From: Vibrio gazogenes
GTDB lineage: Bacteria; Pseudomonadota; Gammaproteobacteria; Enterobacterales; Vibrionaceae
Direction: 5' to 3'
Assembly (NCBI RefSeq): GCF_002196515.1
Contig: NZ_CP018835.1
Location: 434,001-498,000 of the forward strand
Length of the DNA stretch: 64,000 nucleotides
The translations under genes were made by a program, and so were the position numbers. The first letter of the stretch is position 1; each line of letters begins with the position of its first letter. Shown here piece by piece: positions 57,201 through 64,000 of the stretch. Under the pieces are notes generated by a model. That model saw nothing but the letters and a program-made list of their open reading frames with translations, was not told where the DNA came from and did not search any database.

Positions 57201-60200
57201 AATGGTAAGCATCGTGGTCACCGTCGCACCCAGCTCATCCGCTACGGTCACCGGCACTTTAATCACTTGCGTCTCACCGGCATTCAGCGCGTCATAACCG
57301 GACGCATCAAAACTGTAGCTGCCATCGGCATTAAACGTCAGCCCAGGGACGGTTGATTCGGTGCTATACGTCAGACTCGCATCATCCGGTAAATCCACAT
57401 CGGTCGCAGTAATACTGCCACTGATGGCCGCATCTTCACTGACCGCCCGGGTCACCGCTTCAGCCACCGGTGCATCGTTGGTCCCGGTGATTTGAATATC
57501 AATCTTCTGCGTCGTGCCGTCACTGGCGGTCAGAGTCAGGGTATCTGTGACGGTTTCACCTTGCGCCAGAGACTGGGCTTGCTGTTGATCTAAGGTGTAA
57601 GTCCATTGTCCGTTCACCAGAGTCAGGCTGCCATAAGCACCATCGACCGTGGTATCGGCAAACACCGGATTATCACCGGCATCCGCATCGGTGATCGCGA
57701 TGCTGCCGCTGACCTGCGCCACATCCCCGACATCCCCTTCAGTCACGCTGCCGCTGACGGTACCGGTCACCACCGGCGCATCATCGGTACCGGTCACGGT
57801 AATGGTAAGCATCGTGGTCACCGTCGCACCCAGCTCATCCGCTACGGTCACCGGCACTTTAATCACTTGCGTCTCACCGGCATTCAGCGCGTCATAACCG
57901 GACGCATCAAAACTGTAGCTGCCATCGGCATTAAACGTCAGCCCCGGCACCGTTGCCGTCGTGCTATACGTCAGACTCGCATCATCCGGTAAATCCACAT
58001 CAGTCGCAGTAATACTGCCACTGATGGTCGCATCTTCACTGACCGACCGGGTCACCGCTTCAGCCACCGGTGCATCGTTGGTGCCCACCACGGTAATAGT
58101 GAGTGTGGTCTCAGCCGTCGCGCCCCGATCATCGGTCACCGTGATCGGCACTTCGATGACCTGTGTCTCTCCCGCAGCCAACGCATCATAACCGGACGCA
58201 TCAAAACTGTAACTACCATCGGCATTGAGCGTCAGACCGGGCACGGTTGATTCGGTGCTATATATCAGACTCGCATCATCCGGTAAATCCACATCAGTGG
58301 CGGTGATATTGCCGGTAATCGTCGCATCTTCACTGACCGAGCGGGTCTCCGCTTCAGCTACTGGAACATCGTTAGTGCCCACCACGGTAATGGTGAGCGT
58401 GGTCTTAGCTGTCGCACCGCGATCATCCGCCACGATCACAGGTACTTCGATGACCTGTGTCTCTCCCGCAGCCAACGCATCATAGCCGGACGCATCAAAA
58501 CTGTAGCTGCCGTCCGCATTAAGCGTCAGACCGGGCACGGTTGATTCGGTGCTATATATCAGACTGGCATCATCCGGTAAATCCACATCAGTGGCGGTGA
58601 TATTGCCGGTAATCGTCGCATCTTCACTGACCGAGCGGGTCTCCGCTTCAGCCATCGGCGCATCATTGGTGCCCACCACGGTAATGGTGAGCGTGGTCTT
58701 AGCTGTCGCACCGCGATCATCGGTGACCGTGATCGGCACTTCGATGACCTGTTTTTCACCCGCAGCCAACGCATCATAGCTGGCAGCGTCAAAACTGTAG
58801 CTGCCGTCCGCATTAAGCGTCAGACCGGGCACGGTTGATTCGGTGCTATATATCAGACTGGCATCATCCGGTAAATCCACATCAGTGGCGGTGATATTGC
58901 CGGTAATCGTCGCATCTTCACTGACCGAGCGGGTCTCCGCTTCAGCCATCGGTGCATCATTGGTGCCCACCACGGTAATAGTGAGTGTGGTCTCGGCCGT
59001 CGCGCCGCGATCATCGGTGACCGTGATCGGCACTTCAAGCACCTGTGTCTCTCCCGCACCCAAGGCATCATAGCCGGATGCATCAAAACGATAAGAGCCG
59101 TCCGCATTAAGCGTCAGACCGGGGACGGTTGATTCGGTGCTATATATCAGACTGGCATCATCCGCTAAGTCCACATCAGTGGCGGTGATATTGCCGGTAA
59201 TGGTCGCATCTTCACTGACCGAGCGGGTCTCCGCTTCAGCCATCGGCGCATCATTGGTGCCCACCACGGTAATAGTGAGTGTGGTCTCAGCCGTCGCGCC
59301 GCGATCATCGGTGACCGTGATCGGCACTTTGATCACCTGTGTCTCTCCCGCAGCCAACGCATCATAACCGGATGCATCAAAACTGTAGCTGCCGTCCGCA
59401 TTGAGTGTCAGACCGGTCACGGTTGATTCGGTGCTATATATCAGACTCGCATCATCCGCTAAGTCCACATCAGTGGCGGTGATATTGCCGGTAATGGTCG
59501 CATCTTCACTGACCGAGCGGGTCTCAGCCTCAGCCATCGGCGCATCATTGGTGCCCACCACGGTAATGGTGAGCGTGGTCTTAGCTGTCGCGCCGCGATC
59601 ATCGGTGACCGTGATCGGCACTTCGAGCACCTGTGTCTCTCCCGCAGCCAATGCATCATAGCTGGCAGCGTCAAAACTGTAGCTGCCGTCCGCATTAAGC
59701 GTCAGACCGGGCACGGTTGATTCGGTGCTATATATCAGACTCGCATCATCCGCTAAGTCCACATCAGTGGCGGTGATATTGCCGGTAATCGTCGCATCTT
59801 CACTGACCGAGCGAGTCTCGGCTTCGGCCATCGGCGCATCATTGGTGCCCACCACGGTAATGGTGAGTGTGGTCTTAGCTGTCGCGCCCCGATCATCGGT
59901 CACCGTGATCGGCACTTCGATGACCTGTGTCTCTCCCGCAGCCAACGCATCATAACCGGATGCATCAAAACTGTAGCTGCCGTCCGCATTGAGCGTCAAA
60001 CCGGGGACGGTTGATTTGGTGCTATATATCAGACTGGCATCATCCGCTAAGTCCACATCAGTGACGGTGATATTGCCGGTAATCGTCGCATCTTCACTGA
60101 CCGAGCGGGTCTCGGCTTCAGCCATCGGCGCATCATTGGTGCCCACCACGGTAATGGTGAGCGTGGTCTTAGCTGTCGCGCCGCGATCATCGGTGACCGT

Positions 60201-63200
60201 GATCGGCACTTCAAGCACCTGTGTCTCACCCGCAGCCAAGGCATCATAGCTGGACGCATCAAAACTGTAGCTGCCGTCCGCATTAAGCGTCAGACCGGGC
60301 ACGGTTGATTCGGTGCTATATATCAGACTCGCATCATCCGCTAAGTCCACATCAGTGGCGGTGATATTGCCGGTAATGGTCGCATCTTCACTGACCGAGC
60401 GGGTCTCCGCTTCAGCTACTGGAACATCGTTAGTGCCCACCACGGTAATGGTGAGCGTGGTCTTAGCTGTCGCACCGCGATCATCGGTCACCGTGATCGG
60501 CACTTCGATGACCTGTGTCTCTCCCGCAGCCAAGGCATCATAGCCGGATGCATCAAAACGATAAGAGCCGTCCGCATTAAGCGTCAGCCCAGGGACGGTT
60601 GATTCGGTGCTATATATCAGACTCGCATCATCCGGTAAGTCCACATCAGTGGCGGTAATATTGCCGGTAATGGTCGCATCTTCACTGACCGAGCGGGTCT
60701 CCGCTTCAGCCATCGGCGCATCATTGGTGCCCACCACGGTAATGGTAAGCGTGGTCTTAGCTGTCGCGCCCCGATCATCGGTCACGATCACAGGCACTTC
60801 GATGACCTGTGTCTCGCCTTCCGACAATTGATCATAGCTGGACGCATCAAAACGATAAGAGCCGTCCGGATTTAAGGTTAGACCGGGTACGTTTGAGTCC
60901 GTGATAAACACCAGATTTTGACCAGCAGGCAAATCGACATCGGTGGCGGTGAGACTGCCGGTAATGGTCGCATCTTCACTGACCGAGCGGGTCTCCGCTT
61001 CAGCCATCGGCGCATCATTGGTGCCCACCACGGTAATGGTGAGCGTGGTCTTAGCTGTCGCACCGCGATCATCGGTCACCGTGATCGGCACTTCTATGAC
61101 CTGTGTCTCTCCCGCACCCAACGCATCATAACCGGACGCATCAAAACTGTAACTGCCGTCCGCATTAAGCGTCAGACCGGGCACGGTTGATTCGGTGCTA
61201 TATATCAGACTGGCATCATCCGGTAAATCCACATCAGTGGCGGTGATATTGCCGGTAATGGTCGCATCTTCACTGACCGAGCGGGTCTCCGCTTCAGCTA
61301 CTGGAACATCGTTAGTGCCCACCACGGTAATGGTGAGTGTGGTCTTAGCTGTCGCACCGCGATCATCCGTCACGATCACAGGTACTTCAATGACCTGTGT
61401 CTCTCCCGCAGCCAACGCATCATAGCCGGACGCATCAAAACTGTAGCTGCCGTCCGCATTAAGCGTCAGACCGGGCACGGTTGATTCGGTGCTATATATC
61501 AGACTGGCATCATCCGGTAAATCCACATCGGTGGCGGTGATATTGCCGGTAATGGTCGCATCTTCACTGACCGAGCGGGTCTCGGCTTCAGCCATCGGCG
61601 CATCATTGGTGCCCACCACAGTAATGGTGAGCGTGGTCTTAGCGGTCGCGCCCCGATCATCGGTCACGATCACGGGGACTTCAATTTCTTGTGTCTCACC
61701 TACGCCCAGCCCGTCATAACTGGATGCGTCAAAACTGTAACTGCCGTCCGCATTGAGTATCAGACCGGGGACGGTTGATTCGGTGCTATATATCAGACTC
61801 GCATCATCCGGTAAATCCACATCAGTCGCAGTAATACTGCCACTGATGGTCGCATCTTCACTGACCGAGCGGGTCACCGCTTCAGCCACCGGTGCATCGT
61901 TGGTGCCCACCACGGTAATAGTGAGTGTGGTCTCAGCCGTCGCGCCCCGATCATCGGTCACCGTGATCGGCACTTCGATGACCTGTGTCTCTCCCGCAGC
62001 CAACGCATCATAACCGGACGCATCAAAACTGTAACTACCATCGGCATTGAGCGTCAGACCGGGCACGGTTGATTCGGTGCTATATATCAGACTCGCATCA
62101 TCCGGTAAATCCACATCAGTGGCGGTGATATTGCCGGTAATCGTCGCATCTTCACTGACCGAGCGGGTCTCGGCTTCAGCCATCGGCGCATCATTGGTGC
62201 CCACCACGGTAATGGTGAGCGTGGTCTTAGCTGTCGCGCCGCGATCATCGGTGACCGTGATCGGCACTTCAAGCACCTGTGTCTCACCCGCAGCCAAGGC
62301 ATCATAGCTGGACGCATCAAAACTGTAGCTGCCGTCCGCATTAAGCGTCAGACCGGGCACGGTTGATTCGGTGCTATATATCAGACTCGCATCATCCGCT
62401 AAGTCCACATCAGTGGCGGTGATATTGCCGGTAATGGTCGCATCTTCACTGACCGAGCGGGTCTCCGCTTCAGCTACTGGAACATCGTTAGTGCCCACCA
62501 CGGTAATGGTGAGCGTGGTCTTAGCTGTCGCACCGCGATCATCGGTCACCGTGATCGGCACTTCGATGACCTGTGTCTCTCCCGCAGCCAAGGCATCATA
62601 GCCGGATGCATCAAAACGATAAGAGCCGTCCGCATTAAGCGTCAGCCCAGGGACGGTTGATTCGGTGCTATATATCAGACTCGCATCATCCGGTAAGTCC
62701 ACATCAGTGGCGGTAATATTGCCGGTAATGGTCGCATCTTCCGCCACGATTCCCACCGCGGCCTGTGCCTCCGGCGCGTCATTGGTGCCGGTGATGGTAA
62801 TGGTTAGTGTGGTGGTCACTGTCGCGCCGCGATCATCCGTCACGATCACGGGGACTTCAATTTCTTGTGTCTCACCTACGCCCAGCGCGTCATAGCCGGA
62901 CGCGTCAAAGCTGTAACTGCCGTCCGCATTGAGTGTCAGACCGGGGACGGTTGATTCGGTGCTATATATCAGACTCGCATCATCCGGTAAGTCCACATCG
63001 GTCGCAGTCATGCTGCCGATAATCGTCGCATCTTCACTGACCGAGCGGGTCTCGGCTTCGGCCATCGGCGCATCATTGGTGCCCACCACGGTAATGGTGA
63101 GCGTGGTCTTAGCTGTCGCACCGCGATCATCGGTCACCGTGATCGGCACTTCGATGACCTGTTTTTCACCCGCAGCCAACGCATCATAGCTGGCAGCGTC

Positions 63201-64000
63201 AAAACTGTAACTGCCGTCCGCATTAAACGTCAGGCCGGCCACATTCGACTCGGTGGTAAACACCAAATCTTGCCCCGTGGGTAAATCCACATCGGTCGCT
63301 GTCACACTGCCGGTAATGGTCGCATCTTCCGCCACGATTCCCACCGCGGCCTGTGCCTCCGGCGCGTCATTGGTGCCGGTGATGGTAATGGTTAGTGTGG
63401 TGGTCACTGTCGCGCCGCGATCATCCGTCACGATCACGGGGACTTCAATTTCTTGTGTCTCACCTACGCCCAGCGCGTCATAGCCGGACGCGTCAAAGCT
63501 GTAACTGCCGTCCGCATTGAGTGTCAGACCGGGCACGGTTGATTCGGTGCTATATATCAGACTCGCATCATCCGGTAAATCCACATCAGTGGCGGTAATA
63601 TTGCCAGTAATGGTTGCATCTTCACTGACCGAGCGGGTCTCAGCCTCAGCCATCGGCGCATCATTGGTGCCCACCACGGTAATGGTGAGCGTGGTCTTAG
63701 CTGTCGCACCGCGATCATCGGTGACCGTGATCGGCACTTCGATGACCTGTGTCTCGCCTTCCGACAGTTGGTCATAGCTGGACGCATCAAAACGATAAGA
63801 GCCGTCCGCATTGACCGTCAGACCGGGCACGGTTGATTCGGTGCTATATATCAGACTCGCATCATCCGCTAAGTCCACATCAGTGGCGGTGATATTGCCG
63901 GTAATGGTCGCATCTTCACTGACCGAGCGGGTCTCCGCTTCAGCTACTGGAACATCGTTAGTGCCCACCACGGTAATGGTGAGCGTGGTCTCAGCCGTCG
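51216..64000 (-). CDS. Giant type I-secreted RTX/cadherin-like repeat adhesin, 5' end outside the window
   Basis: Over 4,250 codons are visible and the frame is still open at base 64000, so the N-terminus is missing. From the visible side: about twenty 98-residue VCBS/cadherin-like repeats (TATDVDLPDDASL, then NADGSYSFDASGYDAL and VTDDRGATAKTTLTITVVGT); four 200-residue super-repeats with an added module (ITDADAGDNPVF, then LVNGQWTYTLDQQQAQSL); and single repeats. These are followed by a T1SS-143-like domain (about 53.4-53.9 kb), a PA14 domain (about 52.0-52.6 kb, GLHGEFYNY and VTADDGYQVKING), RTX nonapeptides such as GGTGDDYLSGGAGND (about 51.5-51.8 kb), and a C-terminal type I secretion region. 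It resembles LapA- or FrhA-type biofilm and host adhesins. PA14 suggests sugar binding. The secretion genes are not in the window. Confidence 0.93.
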   Translation of the reverse strand, partial: TAETTLTITVVGTNDVPVAEAETRSVSEDATITGNITATDVDLADDASLIYSTESTVPGLTVNADGSYRFDASSYDQLSEGETQVIEVPITVTDDRGATAKTTLTITVVGTNDAPMAEAETRSVSEDATITGNITATDVDLPDDASLIYSTESTVPGLTLNADGSYSFDASGYDALGVGETQEIEVPVIVTDDRGATVTTTLTITITGTNDAPEAQAAVGIVAEDATITGSVTATDVDLPTGQDLVFTTESNVAGLTFNADGSYSFDAASYDALAAGEKQVIEVPITVTDDRGATAKTTLTITVVGTNDAPMAEAETRSVSEDATIIGSMTATDVDLPDDASLIYSTESTVPGLTLNADGSYSFDASGYDALGVGETQEIEVPVIVTDDRGATVTTTLTITITGTNDAPEAQAAVGIVAEDATITGNITATDVDLPDDASLIYSTESTVPGLTLNADGSYRFDASGYDALAAGETQVIEVPITVTDDRGATAKTTLTITVVGTNDVPVAEAETRSVSEDATITGNITATDVDLADDASLIYSTESTVPGLTLNADGSYSFDASSYDALAAGETQVLEVPITVTDDRGATAKTTLTITVVGTNDAPMAEAETRSVSEDATITGNITATDVDLPDDASLIYSTESTVPGLTLNADGSYSFDASGYDALAAGETQVIEVPITVTDDRGATAETTLTITVVGTNDAPVAEAVTRSVSEDATISGSITATDVDLPDDASLIYSTESTVPGLILNADGSYSFDASSYDGLGVGETQEIEVPVIVTDDRGATAKTTLTITVVGTNDAPMAEAETRSVSEDATITGNITATDVDLPDDASLIYSTESTVPGLTLNADGSYSFDASGYDALAAGETQVIEVPVIVTDDRGATAKTTLTITVVGTNDVPVAEAETRSVSEDATITGNITATDVDLPDDASLIYSTESTVPGLTLNADGSYSFDASGYDALGAGETQVIEVPITVTDDRGATAKTTLTITVVGTNDAPMAEAETRSVSEDATITGSLTATDVDLPAGQNLVFITDSNVPGLTLNPDGSYRFDASSYDQLSEGETQVIEVPVIVTDDRGATAKTTLTITVVGTNDAPMAEAETRSVSEDATITGNITATDVDLPDDASLIYSTESTVPGLTLNADGSYRFDASGYDALAAGETQVIEVPITVTDDRGATAKTTLTITVVGTNDVPVAEAETRSVSEDATITGNITATDVDLADDASLIYSTESTVPGLTLNADGSYSFDASSYDALAAGETQVLEVPITVTDDRGATAKTTLTITVVGTNDAPMAEAETRSVSEDATITGNITVTDVDLADDASLIYSTKSTVPGLTLNADGSYSFDASGYDALAAGETQVIEVPITVTDDRGATAKTTLTITVVGTNDAPMAEAETRSVSEDATITGNITATDVDLADDASLIYSTESTVPGLTLNADGSYSFDAASYDALAAGETQVLEVPITVTDDRGATAKTTLTITVVGTNDAPMAEAETRSVSEDATITGNITATDVDLADDASLIYSTESTVTGLTLNADGSYSFDASGYDALAAGETQVIKVPITVTDDRGATAETTLTITVVGTNDAPMAEAETRSVSEDATITGNITATDVDLADDASLIYSTESTVPGLTLNADGSYRFDASGYDALGAGETQVLEVPITVTDDRGATAETTLTITVVGTNDAPMAEAETRSVSEDATITGNITATDVDLPDDASLIYSTESTVPGLTLNADGSYSFDAASYDALAAGEKQVIEVPITVTDDRGATAKTTLTITVVGTNDAPMAEAETRSVSEDATITGNITATDVDLPDDASLIYSTESTVPGLTLNADGSYSFDASGYDALAAGETQVIEVPVIVADDRGATAKTTLTITVVGTNDVPVAEAETRSVSEDATITGNITATDVDLPDDASLIYSTESTVPGLTLNADGSYSFDASGYDALAAGETQVIEVPITVTDDRGATAETTLTITVVGTNDAPVAEAVTRSVSEDATISGSITATDVDLPDDASLTYSTTATVPGLTFNADGSYSFDASGYDALNAGETQVIKVPVTVADELGATVTTMLTITVTGTDDAPVVTGTVSGSVTEGDVGDVAQVSGSIAITDADAGDNPVFADTTVDGAYGSLTLVNGQWTYTLDQQQAQSLAQGETVTDTLTLTASDGTTQKIDIQITGTNDAPVAEAVTRAVSEDAAISGSITATDVDLPDDASLTYSTESTVPGLTFNADGSYSFDASGYDALNAGETQVIKVPVTVADELGATVTTMLTITVTGTDDAPVVTGTVSGSVTEGDVGDVAQVSGSIAITDADAGDNPVFADTTVDGAYGSLTLVNGQWTYTLDQQQAQSLAQDETVTDTLTLTASDGTTQKIDIQITGTNDAPVAEAVTRSVSEDAAISGSITATDVDLPDDATLTYSTTATVPGLTFNADGSYSFDASGYDALNAGETQVIKVPVTVADELGATVTTMLTITVTGTDDAPVVTGTVSGSVTEGDVGDVAQVSGSIAITDADAGDNPVFADTTVDGAYGSLTLVNGQWTYTLDQQQAQSLAQGETVTDTLILTASDGTTQKIDIQITGTNDAPVAEAVTRSVSEDAAISGSITATDVDLPDSASLTYSTESTVPGLTFNADGSYSFDASGYDALNAGETQVIKVPVTVADELGATVTTMLTITVTGTDDAPVVTGTVSGSVTEGDVGDVAQVSGSIAITDADAGDNPVFADTTVDGAYGSLTLVNGQWTYTLDQQQAQSLAQDETVTDTLTLTASDGTTQKIDIQITGTNDAPVAEAVTRSVSEDAAISGSITATDVDLPDDASLTYSTESTVPGLTFNADGSYSFDASSYDHLSEGETQVIKVPVKVTDDQGAETATTLTITVTGTNDAPQAHETMRIVAEDDAITGRIVATDVDLPDNASLTFSTESNVAGLTLNADGTYSFDASSYDALTAGEIQIIKVPITVTDDLGATGTTTLTIRVVGTNDAPVAEAVTDSVTEDATITGSITATDVDLPAGAGLTFSTESNVLGLTLNADGTYRFDASGYDALEEGETQVIEVPVTVTDDLGAETGTTLTITVTGTNDAPVVDTAGAIVAEDDAITGRIIATDVDLPDDASLTFSTESNVAGLTLNADGTYSFDASSYDALTAGEIQIIKVPITVTDDLGATGTTTLTIRVVGTNDAPMAEAVTRSVSEDATITGSITATDVDLPDSASLTYSTESTVPGLTVNADGSYSFDASGYDALNAGQTQVIEVPVTVTDDHYASTTTTLTITVTGTDDAPVVTGTVSGSVTEGDIGDVTQVSGSIAITDADAGDNPVFDDTTVSGTYGSLTLVNGQWTYTLDQSKAQSLADGDHATDTITLTASDGTTQQIEIDITGTNDAPVIALEDSAKQVSISEEGLEQGNPDTTGSRDTTNARQASGSFSVSDSDSSGVTLSLVAPTTPLYSHGIAIIWTLLEDGSLIGQANGETIMTISISDEGNGDYSYSVNMQGPVDHPDSSGEDSLQVDFGISADDGQTVSTQSIQVSIEDDSPDSHTTDVVVETDDAPFDFSVSGTTVSLGNSVFDNGCWHTQQTDSSITWGTSGPWDSSYSSYQVSSQQRAYDYTEGQPFELATLVHHNGSVLSNESTLDSTVLTIVTQVTVNGVTQSITIHLNVDHDETSNNTNTDGDSITLTTDYVDVEIDGVMYRLDIEGFKKDDGTISKTVVTAEGETETYTLVASLNTPPDSHPDQMVTGTVDYDAGADGMASVVWQSGTENNGATVIHGEYGTLTVYADGHYTYDVNEDALAALDEGTTATDSFNYVVTDNDGDSATSSLNFEVSGNSAAPLSSGLHGEFYNYQESWSNHWNNVDSLADALAIIQNQDPNAEFTSTQVNYQSDLFANDLGGYDSSYWLNGRTNLEEWLEDTGDDGSVVFNDKESSSDAVVRLTGGVALDSGTYSMKVTADDGYQVKINGVVVAEYDGIQSATTDTFTFTVDGSGYQTVEIIYWDQGGAHQLTVSLADVTDGVTGDYSVLGSDAYPTVNGDVTAAGSVDVITDHEAMAAGYEDRIDQFEAGHYWQTDGDHKDNYLLGSLDNDHMDGHGGDDRIDGGLDGADWLSGGHGDDVIISSYGGEGDLLDGGDNDDYLYGRDGNDILIGGTGDDYLSGGAGNDILIGGSQDDHHADGSDVMIGGAGEDLFVLDSSSVDRIQDFQSSEDAIDLSNLLADALDNQDNDAIQQYLDQHVEVTTEHGQTHLSINDVNVADFGHDSSFDVSSTIAVIINDHEFSVKYHG
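55561..57960 (-). repeat. Four tandem 600-bp super-repeats in the adhesin gene
   Basis: Units begin at 55561, 56161, 56761 and 57361, each exactly 600 bp (200 codons) and nearly identical. Each joins one 98-residue cadherin-like repeat to one ~102-residue VCBS-type module. Differences are few and often shared by alternate units (for example the TTATVPG versus TESTVPG form), which points to duplication by pairs. Confidence 0.92.
57961..64000 (-). repeat. Tandem array of about twenty 294-bp repeats in the adhesin gene
   Basis: The unit is 294 bp (98 codons), in constant phase to the window end. Blocks recur at multiples of 294: about 60.07-60.68 kb matches 62.12-62.74 kb at an offset of 2058 bp (seven units) with almost no differences. 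The variant with TITGTNDAPEAQA at about 62.72-62.93 kb recurs 588 bp (two units) further. The array continues beyond the window. Confidence 0.93.

Noticed and set aside
54355..63777. Many plus-strand open frames of 74-128 codons inside the adhesin gene
   Set aside because: They recur every 294 or 600 bp and are antisense shadows of the repeat array. None has its own ribosome site or protein character independent of the repeat.
55561..64000. Regular repeats considered as a CRISPR array
   Set aside because: Units are 294 or 600 bp, contiguous and in one reading frame, without spacers or cas genes.

Overview
The window looks like chromosomal DNA of a Vibrio, inferred from protein resemblance and gene order rather than from any rRNA. 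It carries a complete maltose/maltodextrin regulon, a tandem tRNA-Val(GAC) cluster, CheV, MetA, PilW, and an accessory island with integron-type cassettes. One side of the window cuts a pqiABC operon (pqiC is partial). The other cuts a giant secreted repeat adhesin, whose N-terminus lies beyond base 64000.

Layout. 1-8.9 kb is ordinary chromosome: pqiABC, a polytopic membrane protein, glucokinase (glk), a VOC-family protein, and the cobalamin genes cobD and cobU. 8.9-20.4 kb is an accessory island whose genes all lie on the minus strand: a nucleotidyltransferase-HEPN fusion, a K+ channel with pentapeptide repeats, a run of small cassettes separated by attC-like sites, a colicin-type HNH nuclease with its Im-type immunity gene, a hexapeptide acyltransferase and a membrane protein. 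The island is punctuated by a family of ~440-bp highly structured repeats, found as three head-to-tail pairs plus a remnant. Stems in these repeats keep pairing although their bases differ between copies. 20.5-24 kb holds a secreted glycoside hydrolase with a C-terminal carbohydrate-binding module, and a membrane-anchored AraC-type regulator.

24.3-41 kb holds an Asp/Glu/hydantoin racemase-like gene and then the mal regulon: malGFE divergent from malK, malPQ divergent from malT, then lamB-malM. Together these encode outer-membrane entry (LamB), periplasmic binding (MalE), the ABC importer (MalFGK), cytoplasmic breakdown (MalP, MalQ) and the activator (MalT). Glk upstream would phosphorylate the released glucose. 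MalT-box-like and CRP-like sites lie in the divergent promoter regions.

41.3-51.2 kb is core chromosome: three tRNA-Val genes with a clear promoter, a diguanylate cyclase, a DUF2726 protein, cheV, a small conserved ORF, a 182-bp MITE-like element, metA behind three abutting Met boxes, pilW, two tandem paralogous small membrane proteins, a LysR regulator divergent from an MFS exporter, and a DUF1415 protein. 51.2-64 kb is one open reading frame on the minus strand encoding a type I-secreted RTX/cadherin-like adhesin. It has about twenty 98-residue repeats, four exact-length 200-residue super-repeats, a T1SS-143-like domain, a PA14 domain and C-terminal RTX calcium-binding nonapeptides.

The most unusual material is the covarying repeat pairs that separate accessory genes in a cassette-like way, and the attC-bearing cassette cluster with no integrase nearby.
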